From: Solea solea
Taxonomy: Eukaryota > Chordata > Actinopteri > Pleuronectiformes > Soleidae
Length of the DNA: 64,000 nucleotides
NCBI RefSeq assembly: GCF_958295425.1
Contig: NC_081145.1
Span: 21,870,465-21,934,464 of the forward strand
Direction of reading: 5' to 3'
Of this stretch, positions 37,196 through 50,800 are shown in pieces (positions within the stretch are counted from its first letter, which is position 1; every line of letters starts with the position of its first letter). Below the pieces are notes generated by a model, which was given only the letters and a program-made list of their open reading frames with translations, did no database searches and was not told where the DNA came from. Position numbers and translations under genes: made by a program.

Positions 37196-38379
37196 GCTCT
37201 TTTTGAATGTGAGGGACAACAGCCACAAGCAGTTGCTTGTTAAAATAAATCAAATTGTTAGCAATTTTAGGAAAACAAGCAAGGGATACTTTGAGTTTGT
37301 CTCTATTGCAGTCAAGTCTCAACAGCCGCATCGTGTAAAAACATTATCTAGCTTGCACTCAAAGGAAAATACTGCATATCATTCTTTGCATTGCTTCACC
37401 GTGGTGACTGAAAATCATTTATCATCATCAGTGTTTTCTGGAGATGGTACAGATAAGTGGTGCACTGACAAAACTCTGATTGATTTTTGAGAACAAAAAG
37501 AACATTTTAACACAGTGCATACATGAGACCTTTGACACCCATCATATTTTATTCCCGGACCTACATGACTGCTGTGAAGAGCATCTGTCTCTGGACCTTT
37601 TAAAGCAGCCTCTGGATGTTTTACTGGCAGAAAAAGACCATTAGCATGTGCTGTTGAACATCCTCCACAATAATGGACAATAATGTGTCTTCTTTTTCAT
37701 ATTTCTATACCCATTATTGCCAACCTGTGGCGGACATATTCAACAGCACATAGAAGGAATTTAACCACGTCAGTGCTACACTTGCTTATAATATCATTAC
37801 TTTGGTATTTTATTTTAGAATTCCTCTCCAAAATGTGTCATTCATCTGTGCTTGAATCTTCATAACGTTTGCTGTGATCATTTAGCTCATCATGCCAGAC
37901 CAGAATGTATAGGCATTAAGAGTATCCTGCAAAAAAGTGAACTTTATCAACTATTTATGTGATTTTGAACTGAGCATTTAAATGATATATTCCATAGTAT
38001 TAGACTACATGTTTTCTAGATTCTGGACTTATCCTCTAAACTGATCATGATATGCACTACAGTTTATGATTGTTGTTGTTGTTTTTATTTTGTAACCTGA
38101 AATGTGTTATAATCTCGAATTAAACAATAATTAGTCCAAATATTCCCAGTAAAATACACACACGTCTTTGGAATATTTCTTAAATTGTGGTAAATTCTCC
38201 TTCTGAATGTACTGTAATTGAATATGATATATAAAAATGCATGACAATAATAATGTTTTCATTGTGAACTGATGGTAAAAATGAAGTGACGGTCATAACA
38301 GGCGTATAAACCTATAGGTAACAAACGAAGTGAGCGGTGAACCTCTGACTCATGTGTTTATATGGTTAGACTGTAGTAG

Positions 38380-38792
38380 TAGTGGCGGTGATTGTGGTGT
38401 TCAAGTGAACCTCTGCTTACTACGCCTCGTCAGAGGGCGGCACTTTGACTGCATTTTACGCATCATTAAAATAAAGGCTTAACTCCCTCCCTCTTCGAGC
38501 TGCCCCTCTCCGAGCTGCCCCTCTCCGCGAGCCCTCAGTGTCTGGATTTATGTTGTAGATAGATGGGCTAGATGCCACACGTCATAAGTTTACGGGCTGC
38601 AAAGTTAATAGTCTGAATTCTTTTGCCGTTTTGCTTCATTTTAGGTGTTTTTTTCCCCGCCCTCTTCTGCTTGGATACTACTGACTTAGGCATTGGATAT
38701 GTGCACACAAGATGATGACAGCCCCTTTCCTCCCCGTAGAAGTAAAATAAAATAGGCTTTCGCACTCACTGGATTTACTCCTGTCGTTCCAT
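38380..38792 (+). promoter_or_regulatory. kitlg: Putative kitlg promoter and 5'UTR
   Basis: This stretch directly precedes the kitlg start codon and shows a rise in GC and CpG content compared with the AT-rich DNA before it. A TATA-like run (taaaataaag) is near 38467, followed about 30 bp later by a 15-bp tandem duplication of cgagctgcccctctc (38496-38525) with a partial third copy. An M-box-like tcatgtg is at 38350. Transcription start around 38500 is inference; the ATG at 38793 is chosen because MKKSK matches the first coding exon of vertebrate KITLG and is followed at once by a strong donor site. No upstream intron was recognised. Confidence 0.5.
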
Positions 38793-38807
38793 ATGAAGAA
38801 GTCAAAA
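38793..38807 (+). CDS. kitlg: kitlg exon 1 coding part (MKKSK)
   Basis: Fifteen coding bases, atg aag aag tca aaa, are followed directly by donor gtaagt. Human KITLG exon 1 likewise codes only for MKKTQ before the first intron, and phase 0 fits exon 2, which starts with IWIRVCVYLL and completes a normal signal peptide. The exon is far too short to be found by open-frame length; support comes from the match to the family's gene structure and the GC-rich surroundings. Confidence 0.85.
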
Positions 38808-41800
38808 GTAAGTGCCTTGTTTTGTTTTCTCTTGTTTTGCACAATAAGTTAAGTTTGCGCCGTGGCGTGACGCAGGGAAGAGGGACACGCTCTTGCTGCT
38901 CGGAGTCGTCCAACTTGAGCGGAGAAGCCTTGTGGAAGTGGCACGTTGTGGTTTGGAGTCCTCGCTTGTGAATGGAGTCAACGGGGAGAGAGAGTGAGAC
39001 AGTGAGACAGTGAGAGGGGACTTGATTTGTAAGTGCGAGTTGGACATCTTTTCCAGAATGCTCCACCTGTGCACACGTTGTGCCGCTGCAGCAAGTTTTC
39101 CTTATACCACTTGGAACAGCGTCACCCGGTCAAAACGCCTTCGTGCACCACTCTCTCTCTGCCGCGCAACTGTTCATTTATTGAATTCTTCTTCTGAGTC
39201 GGAGACATGTCGTGGATGAAGTTGTGCCGAACTCACTCTGTCCAAGCTGAAACGGTGAACTTTCTGCGGGATTTATAATTCGACTAAACACACGTGTACA
39301 TTCGCCTTCTTTTGCGCGCGCGTAATTCCTGGTGCTCTAAACTCTCGTGTATCCACCTGTGCAGGGTGACACTCGCATTTCGCATGTAAAAGAATCTGTT
39401 TAATGTGAGCTCAGGGCCTGATCACAGTGTGTGTGTTTCACCCTTTCTCACAAACCACCCACCGGCGGTGGCTCAGGACAGGAAACAGGCAGCAGCCGCC
39501 TGCTCTGCGCACAGACCGGCTGCGCTGCGCTGCACTGCGTGCTTTAATTAATCGCGCTACGCGGACAGTTTCTTTACCAGCGGCGGTTACTGTTTTCCCT
39601 GTATGTGTGTGTGTGTGTCCATATGGAGACAGATACGAGAGAAAGGAAGAAGATACTGTTAAAATAAGTGTAACAATTCAAATTAAATGTCACTTAATTG
39701 ATTACGTGTGTGTCAGAGAGAGAAAAAGAGAGAATGAGAAAAAATGTTTTTAAACAATATTAGTGTGTGTTTGTGTGTGTGTGCGCGCGCGCGTTAATGC
39801 CATGTGCGCGTGTTCCTGGAAACACACACACTATGGAACCACCACAGACGTGGTTGTGACAACCTTGGCTTCTGTCTGACAGATTTCCCTCTCATCACAT
39901 TGAAGGCCGAGTTCTGAGCTGGGTGTGGTCCCGCTGACCCACGAGCACCGAGCACGCAGGTACAATAACGCAGGAATAATTGGAAATGGAATGGAGCCTG
40001 TGATCCCATCATAAGGAGACACAGAATGTCACACATTTGGCTGCAGGACATCATGATGCTGTATAGGAAATATGTGGGAAACTGGTTTGCATATAATTTA
40101 TGCACGTGTGTGGGTTTGTGCATATGTGTGTGCGGGAGGCTAACTAAATTTAGACAGGTTTAACCCACATTACATCCCACAGGATGTTTAACTGATCCCT
40201 GTGTATTGTGGTTGGACTAACCACTATCTCATTCTGCTTTGCAACCTAAGCTCTTTTTAATCACTGTGTCAGATAAAGAAACAAATTAAAAGTATGGGAG
40301 TTCTATAAATACAGACACAGCTTTGTGTTTGTGTGTCTGTGTGTCTGTGTGCGTTTGCATCGGGGGAATATAAGTCTTTGAAGTTTTCTGGAGGACGGGT
40401 GGGTATATTTCTGGTAATCATATTCTGAGCAGAATTTCCATTTATGCTTTCTTAATGAAGTTATACAGTAAGCGGGGCTGCATGCCTGACTGGATTATCT
40501 GACACCTTTCATCTTTCATTTACTGTCTGTGCCACAGCTATCTGTGCTTTCACCTAATCACATTTAAAATATATACAAGGGACGCGCCCCTGCTTCTCCA
40601 TAGTAGTCATATGGGGTTTGTTGTAAAACTTTATAGTGAAAATTGTGATATTATTTCCCCAAGGATGCTGCTGCATATTTAGTGCTGCATATTTAGTCCC
40701 CATTGAGGCTTTTAACCGTGTGAAATTGTGGTGCTATTATCTCGGGTGTCGACGCCGGTGATTGATCTTCACACAGGATTCCTACACACACGCCCTTGTA
40801 TGTGCAACAGTTTGTGAGAGGGAGAAAGTGGTCGAGCATGTCTAGAGTATCGCACCCTTTCTCCAGATCTTTTGACACCAGTAGGGAGCGCTAGGTTTCT
40901 GATGCCTGTGTTGGAGGAAGCAGCAGCCTGGCTCTGTGAGAAGTTTAGGAAGACATCACATGTACTCTCCCCCCCCCCCCCCCCCCCCCTCCCCCCCCCC
41001 CACACACACACACACCCCCGCCCTTGCCCATGTCCCTCCTGAGGCACACAGAGACACACAGCCTCCTCAAGGTAGGAATGTTGCGCCTTCACTTCACCTC
41101 ACTGCTCTGCATGGAGGGCACAATCAGGGGGTCTTGGTAAAGTCACCACAGTGGGATCACTGTTTGAAAGGGTCAGCTAACTAACCATGATTTACTGCGG
41201 CAGCAGTAAATGAGTTTTCAAGCCAGGCAAGCCAGGTGACATTTGAGAAATCCTCTCATCAACCGTTTGCTTCCTTGGGCCAGATCTCTATGATGATATA
41301 TAGCTCGCAGGTTACTGACTGGCTGAGCTATTTGTCCATTTCCATGAGGCAGGTGAAGTGAATACGGACCCAGGATGATTTAGATGCACACATGGTCGGG
41401 ACTCAAACCGAGGCTGTAAATCCACAGGCTTACTGCTCGCTCAGTTTGCCGCTCCTGTGTTGCTTGCGGCATCTGGCCCGCCGAGAACGTCCACAGTCCC
41501 CCTGAGTGCAATACATCCTGATTTTATTGGTGCTCCTCAAAATGGATTTGTTGTTTGATTTCTTCAACCAAAAAAAAAGCCAAGCACGAAGAGAGAAACG
41601 AGATCATTCATTTCCGTCACAGTGGAAGGGGAGGGGTTGTAAGCTTGATTTGTCACTCTTCAGACGGTAATTACAGCTGAATTTATTCGTGGAAGGAAAT
41701 GTGATTGTAAAGAAAATGGGCTGAACAAATGATCGTTTCCAAATAGAAATTACAACGTACATAAGCTTGAGATAATGTATGTTGTCATTGAATAAATCAC

Positions 41801-44800
41801 TTTTTAACGCGTTACACGGTCAAGACTGTAGTTGTAATTGTAAAAAAGCACATGTGACAAATCAGAAGTAACAACATATTGAATAGATTACACCGGTTAC
41901 AAGTTTGAATAGAAGTCTATTTAGAATGTCAGTCAACTTTTCCCCGGTATTCTTCACTAGCACAGGATGTTGAATTTGTAAACGACGTTCCCACGTGATG
42001 GGCGATGCCTCAACGCCTCGCATCTCTCTCCACTCACGAGGAAAAAGAAAACTGTTTTGGTGAAGTGTACAACATTGCTATTTTTGCTATGAGAGTTGTT
42101 CTTTAAAATCCCAATCCTCGCGCCTGGCTGATAGTATCCCAAAATATCACCATACATTGTGTCCCTGTGCTGCCAGATTCTTGCCAAAACACAGCCGTAG
42201 TTTCTTAAAGGAGACACAAACTGTGACGTTGGAGCCAAAACGTGTGCTACTGTGCTGGATATCTAATGCAGACAGAGGATCTGCTGCTGCTGCTGCTGTG
42301 AATCAAGTTATTAGCTCATGTAAAGTGGATCATCTCATATTAAAACATTCTTCACTTAACGTAGTTTGCATTCATCCATTTAATACTTTGTCGCATTTCT
42401 GTAAACATCGTCTCCCCAGCGGGGATTTATGTTACTTTGTCGAGTCAGTGAACCTCCGACAGTTACTAACGTAACTCTTTGTATCAACCGACATTTTAAA
42501 CCAGGGATTGATGTTTATTTATCAATGCTGCACATTGGCACATATGTATATGACTCATGTTTCACTCATTCACTCGATTACAAACTCACGCTTGCCTCCA
42601 TGTCTTTCCCCTGAGCCAAACAGTCTGTGTTTAATGAGATCCATCGCTGCCACATTATTGTGGTCGCCTGCTAATGTGCTGTTGCTGCATTAAATACTTT
42701 TCTCCAGTTTGATTTTGTACCGAAGATGTCGTCTTCATGGCTACAACATGTAGGGAAATGATAAACACATGTTTTTGGGGGGGCGGCGGTTTACACATTT
42801 CTGTCTATAAAACCGTTGGAGATCCTGTAATTTAGATAATACGCCGACAATAGGTCAACATCTGTGACTCTGACAGAGCTTATTAACAAAGGAAGCATTA
42901 GCCATGTGATTACTGCATGATGATCAGTTCACCGGTTCAACGTTGTGTGAGTTGAGGAGGTTCAGTCCCATTGATCTCCTAGGTCACATGTTATTGCTAA
43001 ACCTATAATCAATTTGGTTTGAGTTAAGCTATTTTATTTTGATTCATTGTAGGCAGGCAGCATTTGAGTATGTTATTGTCTAAACCCTTAAATTAAATAA
43101 TTGCTTTAACAGTGGAGATGTTTAAGGTCTTGTCTCGAGAGAAGGATAGAAAGTAGCCAGCTGTGTGACAAGACTTCTTTTACACCATCCTGCTGTAGAT
43201 GTGAACATGAGGAGAGAGAAGGTCTTTTAAGTTGATTCCTGCAGTGACATCCATCCATCCATCCATCCATCCGCCGTCTACCACCTTCAAATGAGGGTCG
43301 CGGGGGCCACCGCTGGTGCCTATTCCAGCTGACATAGGGCAAAAGGTGGGGTTCACCCACCATGCACAGGTCTGAATTGATCTCATTTCCCCCCCATACT
43401 GTGTGTAAATACACACGCAAATTGTCTCCGTTTGCCGAGAAATGAGGAGTATAAGCAGTCTTTATAATTTTAACCATCTATTGTTAACACACCACAAGAC
43501 GTGAGACTATGAGACTATGAGTTTGTCTGATTTCACCTGCATGTTCAGAAATGTATAAGGAGAAATGCTTCACTCCCCACAGTCCTCGGGCATAGTGGCG
43601 ACATGTCTGCTCGGCTGAGCTTGCTGTTAACGTTTGTCAAACATCTTGTTAGCTCGTTAGCCCGCCATGCTCAAGCTGTTCGGCATTATATTCAATTTAC
43701 CACAAGTGCAGCCTTTTTTTCGAACAAGCTGTAAACATCATACACATGCCTGCAAGACACAAACTGCTATATACTGCAACGTTATACGAACAAAAAAGGC
43801 ACTTTCAAGAAGAAATCTCTGGAAAGGGGTCGTCCGCAATGGCCAAATGGCCGTGTACTTCTTCCACTCTTTATGTGCTGAGTATTGCAACTTAGCCTTT
43901 TGCACCACTTTCATTTATTTTTCAGTTATTAAAGTCACATTTGTTTACAATCTAGATTCACTTCTTTTGGACAGCCTTGTCTCAAGCCACAACGCTCTTT
44001 TTATAAGGACCCTCTGAAAGACAATTTGGAAATGTACTGATGTGAAATTTAATTCTGGAACCAGAGCCTCGGGAAAAGTTGCTGATTATGGCTGTCTACG
44101 GCTCTATTTTGAAGCAATTTCCCTGAATAAATCAACCTATGGAACCTGAGAGGTGTAAAACCACTGCAGTATATCGGAGGCAATGAGCTGAGCAGGTGGT
44201 GTTGATTTCATCCCGAGGACAAATTTGTGTCCACACGTGCAAAATCGTGTGTGCACATGTTTCCCACAGAAAGACCACATTTGGGTTCATTTTTGCGCTG
44301 AGCCCCTTGGGATCACATCACTCAGGAGTAATCCATCCATATACCGATGTATCCTCCACATGAGGGTCGTGGGGGGGGGGGAGCTGTGCCAATCTCAGCT
44401 GACATAGGGCGATAGACGGGGTACATCCAGGACAGATCGCCAGTCCATCACAGTGCCACATAGACAAACAAGAATTCACAGTGTCCAATTTACCTAATCC
44501 CCAAATTGCATGTTTTTGGACTGTGGGAGGAAACCAGAGAACAAGGAGAATACCCATGCACACACGGGGAGAACATGCAAACTCACGCAGAAAGGCCTCA
44601 GGAGTAATGATGGGATGATTATGAATCTAGAAAAGTTATATTCTCTGTAAAACTTGCACTTCTTCACCATGAATATTCCATACTCCCTAGTCAGGATGCA
44701 TGTTAATGCGTGGTCTTAAGCGCCTTGAAGTCATCCTCTGAAACGTGTCAGATTAGGTTAAGTGTTTTCTTTTTTTTTTTTTTCTTGGCATAAAGAGTCA

Positions 44801-47800
44801 AATTGACACTATATTGCTGTTAGAACCATACAGGAAACATACTTGAGTAATGTCGAGGGTTTGAAAAACAATGTTTACAGATGTCGATCTGTCACTACAC
44901 TCTGAGGTCTGTCAATGAGGGAATTCCTGCAGGCCTTTCTGAAGCTGGCACGCAAAGCTTGAAATTACTGGCTGGGGTGGCTTAAAGATTTATTAGACTT
45001 TGGGTTTCGGGCTTGTTTCTGCACCAAGCAGACAGCATGGTAAGTATCACATGAATGACACAGTGCCGGAGCCAGGCGGATGGGTGTGTTCTAGGGTTTG
45101 GGTGCTAGGGTTCTAGCGTTGTGTGAAGTGTGAAGCAGAAGCCAACGTGATACATTTGTCAGTCCCTGTTTGCTTTTAGACAATGCTGAAATGCCTCTAT
45201 AGTTATAGTATAGCTATAGTTTGCAGGATCACTAAAAACAAAAGTTGATTTGTTGAGTGTCATCTTAGGAGCTTAGGACAGGTGTGCCCCTTCTAAAGAT
45301 AAGCATGGTTCCCACATGAAAGATGACTCGAGGCTGAAACGGTCACATCATCAGTGTTTTGGTGTGTTTATTGTCTGCTTCCGCTTTCTTGTCTCGCTGT
45401 GATTATTTGATTATAGCACAGACAGATAAAAGGATATTATTAGAATCTAAATATTTAGATTTGCGTCATCCCGTGCCAAGTTGTTACCAATGCTGTCATA
45501 GCGATTGAGTGATTATGCTTCTGTCAGGTTCTCTCTCAGATCACTCGATTATCCTACTGCTGAAAAGCTGAAAAATGATCAATAAACATCCTGCCTCTTC
45601 CCTAAATATTGTTTCACTGTAATAGTGAAAATGTGTGATTTCAAGACAGGTAATCTAAGAAAATGGTCTTTACCTAGATGAAACCTTCCCTGAATCAGTT
45701 TATTCCTTCAACTGCAACAATTGACAGAAGTTTTTTTCCAGCTCACGTCGTGTGAATCGGGTCCAATTTACTGCTCTCCCCTGTGTGGTGTGCTCCTCGT
45801 CTGCCCTAAGGGAATACGACTGACTCACTGAGAGTGCAGAAAGTGCAGCCACTAATGTTAGAAACCAAGGCAACCACTTCGGCAGAAGCATCAAGTGTGC
45901 ATTTGAATATTCTCCTCCACAGTATCCTCGAGTGGCGCATCACAGATCACAGGAAAAAAAACCTTGTGCTTTGTCGTGTGAAGCCGCTCTGGACCCTCCG
46001 AACTCTGTCCTTGTTTGGCTCTCTCTCTCTCTCTCTCTCTGCCTTGGGAGTATTTGAAAACATCAAATCACATGAGGAGTAATTGAGTGGAACAGTTTAT
46101 TGCTCTCCTATACATGCAGGATGAAGATGATTTACCGTTTCCCTTTCTGCGACAAAACATTTAATAAGCACAGTCGTCATCCTGTGGTTTATGAGTCTCA
46201 TTCAATTGTGTATTCAGGTTCCGTTTAAGGCCTCTGGTTTGTGTAATTGGCATATTGCCTCAAACTCGTGCTATTATTCGAAGCATGGGGTTCCTTGAGC
46301 ATGTGGACCTGTGGATATTTTTATTAGTGCCATGTCATTTCAACTGAATATTCTGCCTGTCTAAGCATGACTTCAATTTGAATCATTAGAATCACGATCA
46401 TATAATGTCAAAAAGTCTTTCCACATTTCCACATCGTATGGTCATTATAGCGTTACTAATAAAAACAAATGTAATTATGGCCTAATGGTGCACAGTACTG
46501 CAGCAGTGCTAATACAAAGTACAAAATGCTATGTTAGAGAGTAGAGACCTTTATATGTTATTATGAGTGTATGAAACTGCAGGGAGACAAATTCAATTAA
46601 GGCTGGCTGCCAGACTCTATATAAGTAAAAGGTAAAACGTTTAAGTATGTTTTAAGGACCTGCTTTGCATTAAAAGTTACAGTGAGGTTGACTCATGTTT
46701 TGGAACAGCCCCACATAGGCCCACACAGATGTGGCCAAATGAAAATGATGATTCATTTAAATGGATATTAGTTGGATAAGTGATATTTTTTTATTGTGTT
46801 AGTAAAACTAGTATCCATCAGTTATAGGCCTCTGCTGACCAAAAGTTTCAGTCTATACATATATATTGACAAACTGTATTGAAAGGAATTTCAATTTCAG
46901 CCGCACCTGTCCCTGGCTTGGCAGTGGCTTTCATAGGCTTGGTGGCATGCCATGCAGGCAAGCAAGTTTACCTGCAGGTGTTCCAGGCAGGGTTCTGTCA
47001 TGTGAATTTGGAATTATGCTAATCTCAACTGTGTTGCAATTTAGCTGTAAACTCTAATCTTGTATAATGCTTCAAATGGGAAGGCCCTGGTGTACCTCCG
47101 GGCACAGCGCACGCGTACCCAACGCGCATCGTAGGTGGAGTAGCCACCCCCGCTCACCAAGCAGAAAAAAACATTTAGAAAACAGAAGAAGCAGTCGCCA
47201 AGGATAGTCATCTGAGCCTCGAACCGGCCGACACCCCGACGGACCTTTCAGCTGATGAGCCGCTCCAACCAGACGTGTCCAAGGGAGCTATACAGTAGCA
47301 TTGTTTTCTTCTTCTTTGGTAGGAATGTGTCCTATTCCCTTTGCTTTTACCGCGCCCCGATGGTGAAGTCAGATACTACAGGACCCTGACGTGTATAGTA
47401 TAGTATAGTATACAAGGGTCCGCGATATGCGACGCGTACTTTGGTGTGGGAGGCATGTGCGTGGAAGTATACCAGGGCCTCTATTGTTTTATCTACACAC
47501 TGTCCCCTTTAAATAAAGTAGCTTAATTTAAATCTAAATGTAACTCTTAAATTTAAACATATAGCCTATAAACTCTGTGCGAGTCTCTGGGTTGGCGGTG
47601 TTCGGCTCCTGTGTGTCCCTGCGACATTCCCACACTGTGCACAGGAAGTGATTACAGATAACAGATGGAGGCGGTCAGCAACATTGTGCTAGTAAAAGTA
47701 AAAGTAACTGCAAACAGGTTGAGAGGTTGTATCGGACTGATGTGACCGGTCCACACCCTGAGGCAGATTCAGGCAACATTCACTGTGTCGATGCTTTCAT

Positions 47801-50800
47801 GAATTAATACTGGACCTCTGTGTTCACGTGGTTAAAACAAGGTTCTTGTTTTAGCCACAAAAAAAAACAAAACTAAAGAATTTGGAGATAGTCGCTGCAG
47901 ATGGGACATCACCAGCTGTCAATCTGCATTAAGGACCTTTTGCTTCTCTTAGGTTGTGCTGCATGTAAGTTCTGTGTAGCAGCACTGGCATTAATCCTAT
48001 TAAGCATATATTAAAGCACAAGCTCTTAGTAATCAAATCACCTTACATAAATATTCCAGCACAAGTGCATGCCAAGATAAATCACATTATGTAAAAAGAA
48101 ACCGAGCCACCTGCGCCAGTACATGTGAGTGCTCTGTAACACGTGCCATTAACAGTGTCAGTAAAAAAAAAAAAAAAAAGCATCTTTGTATAAACAGATT
48201 GGAATTAGACCAGGGCTGCAAAAGGCGGTGCATCTGTACACTAAAATAGAAAATGTCAAATTAAACAATAGATAGAATTTGCTACAACACATTTGTGTCA
48301 ATACCAAATGGTTTTATATCCCTCTGACAAGGATCTCAACGTTGAATCTGAATCTGAATGACTGGGGAGTAAGATGAGGTTAAAATGTAGTTGAACTTGT
48401 TTCAGTAAAAAAAAGAAAAAAAAAAGAATCTTTTAAAGCTGTTGTGCAACTCAACTTTCTTCCTTGTTGTCTAGGCCAAGTTCCCTTCCTGCACTTAGTG
48501 CATAAAAACCACATCTATGTTTGCAACTCTTTGTTGACATAGTAAGGGAAGCTACTGTGTGGGCCACTGAGGGGATCATAAAAAAAAATGCTTTTCCTTT
48601 TGAAGGAAAACACCATTGGGTATTGGTCTCCAAGGGCATTTGTTCTAGATCCTTCCTCTTTTCAAATTTGCTCGTAGCACTAAGAGATTCGAGGCACACA
48701 AATCATAAGCAATGAAGCAAGTTAATGCATTCTCTAGAAAATGCAGCTGCACAACCTTAACATCTGTGTCTCAGTCTTCAGCAGGCTGAAAGTTCACAGT
48801 GAGAAAGGCAGTTTCTGCCGACTAAGTGGATGCAACGCAATTCATTCTTTACAACACAGCGAGACTCTCAAGACAAGTCTCACAGACAGTAATCTGATTA
48901 CGCAACCGTTCCATTTATAACAACATGTATGGAGGAGTTTCTTCACTGGGAATATGGGACGACTAAATCTCATTGAGCCAAAGGACACTTTCTTGGCCCA
49001 AATTTGGATAAGGAATCTAGTGTATGTGCCCTGGGATTATTTTCCCTCTCTGTTCCCATTGTTTTCTTTGCAAGATTTTTGTGATTATATTCTCGCCATT
49101 AAACCCTCTAATCTTCCGCGGCTCCCTGACACTTTGATAATATTTGGTTAGAAGGCTGCGACATTTGGTTGGCGCTAATCCTTCAATCTCTTTGTGTAGC
49201 ACAGTGGGTGTTTTTCTCTGGGTGTTCACTAAAGCCATTGTGATGTCTGGTCTCATTAGCGATTTCTGGAAATGTGCTTATTTCCTGTTTTTCCCCGCAA
49301 CACATGCCTTATCACAAACACGACAAAATCTTTTCGCGTTCGTAGTAAATGAGCCATTGACTCCCAGCCAGCGAAAAAAGCATGTACAGCCTTTAGCGCT
49401 GAACATGTGGCCGTTTAATTAACGTCGAGATCTTGACCTTCTGTCTGTTCAGCTGTTGATCGTTTCTTCAGATCTGCACGGCTTTACACAGAGGACAGAG
49501 GAGTCACCAGCAGACACCAGCTTTCCGTGTCATGCCATTTTATTAAAAGATCCTTGTAACACTGCCACACTTTTTTGTTTCATTGAATTAGGCAGAAACA
49601 GAACACCAACAGAGCAGGCATCAGTCGACACAGTCCTCATTAATGTTGAACGTATACTTCCCTAGTGTGAATTTCTCTGTGAGATGAATAAAGTATCTAT
49701 CTATCTATCTAGTTCTTTTTTTGGAACCAGCGTCGACCTGCTTTGCATATAAGGAAGCACCAATCCAGTCTCAGGCTTGATCAGATCAGGTTTGGCCAGA
49801 TAAGGTCAGCACCACGTCCAAAACGGTCACGTCAGGTCACAAACCCTGTTGGATAATGTTGACGTACTGTATGTCCCACAAACATGCGGTGAGGTATAAT
49901 TATGTTACCTTTTTTTTTAAAAAAAAGGCATTCATAATTTCATACATTCATTCATTCATCCCCTTTCTGCCTGTGGGAAAAATAACTAGAGTGTCACAGT
50001 TCTTTAGCATCAACATCAAGTGTTTTATGAAAACAGTGTAAAAATAGATTAGGGGAAAAACAAGATATAACTCAGGCTGCTTGGCTGTAAGGCTGTGGCA
50101 CTTTTGGAATGTTTGGAATCCAAACTCGTTCCATAGAAAGATGTTTCTGCATATTTCAGCCATTTTTACCACTTTATCTTATTAAAGACCATTTCTTCTC
50201 CATCACAACTCACATAAAATTGATGCTGTTGCTCAGGGTTGCGCAACTATCAGAAAAACATCCTGACATTAATAAAAGCAATGAACACGCTTTAAGGCAT
50301 AAGATTCCAATGGGTCAAATAATTAACAACTGCTTTTCGATTGGAACCAGTTCTCAATTCCCACCCCCATTTTCACAACAGACACAGGCCTAATTTTTCA
50401 TGGAAATGGGCTAATTTTACGATCCAGGCATTGTGTTTGCTGCCTCACTGCCGTCTTCCTGAAAGTGGGACACTTATTGGAACTTAGCTTTGGTTAACTA
50501 AATTTGCTTCAAACAAGTCATAAGGTCTTCCATCCTAAAGGTTCATTCTGGATCATTAGAAAGATAGCAATGGTTTCGAATTAGTTCTAAGTAATGGAGT
50601 TTAGTTATCAGAGTTGGAATGTAGAGAGGAGAAAAAACATCAGTGCCTCCAAAGCCTTTCAAGTTGACCTGCTATATAGTGGTTTGTTACATTGCTGTTA
50701 ATGTCAATACACTCTTGACTGTTAGAAGCTTTCACTTGCTTGGACATCTAAAAAAAACTCAGTTTTTATGGAGTAACTTGTTTAAAAAAACTTGTTTAAA

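Larger units (their letters stand above)
14617..38379. other. 3'UTR of slc23-like gene followed by gene-free intergenic DNA
   Basis: No multi-exon gene, conserved domain or RNA gene was recognised on either strand in this 24-kb stretch. It holds the SINE-like, MITE, LINE, Tc1 and minisatellite elements listed separately. Regions such as 16500-18600, 21000-22200, 25100-26500, 30000-33000 and 34700-36600 show nothing identifiable. A short unrecognised gene cannot be excluded. Confidence 0.55.

Noticed and set aside
36645..37228. Ser/Leu-rich and Arg/Glu-rich open frames on both strands
   Set aside because: They translate a (CT)n tract and a retroelement tail.
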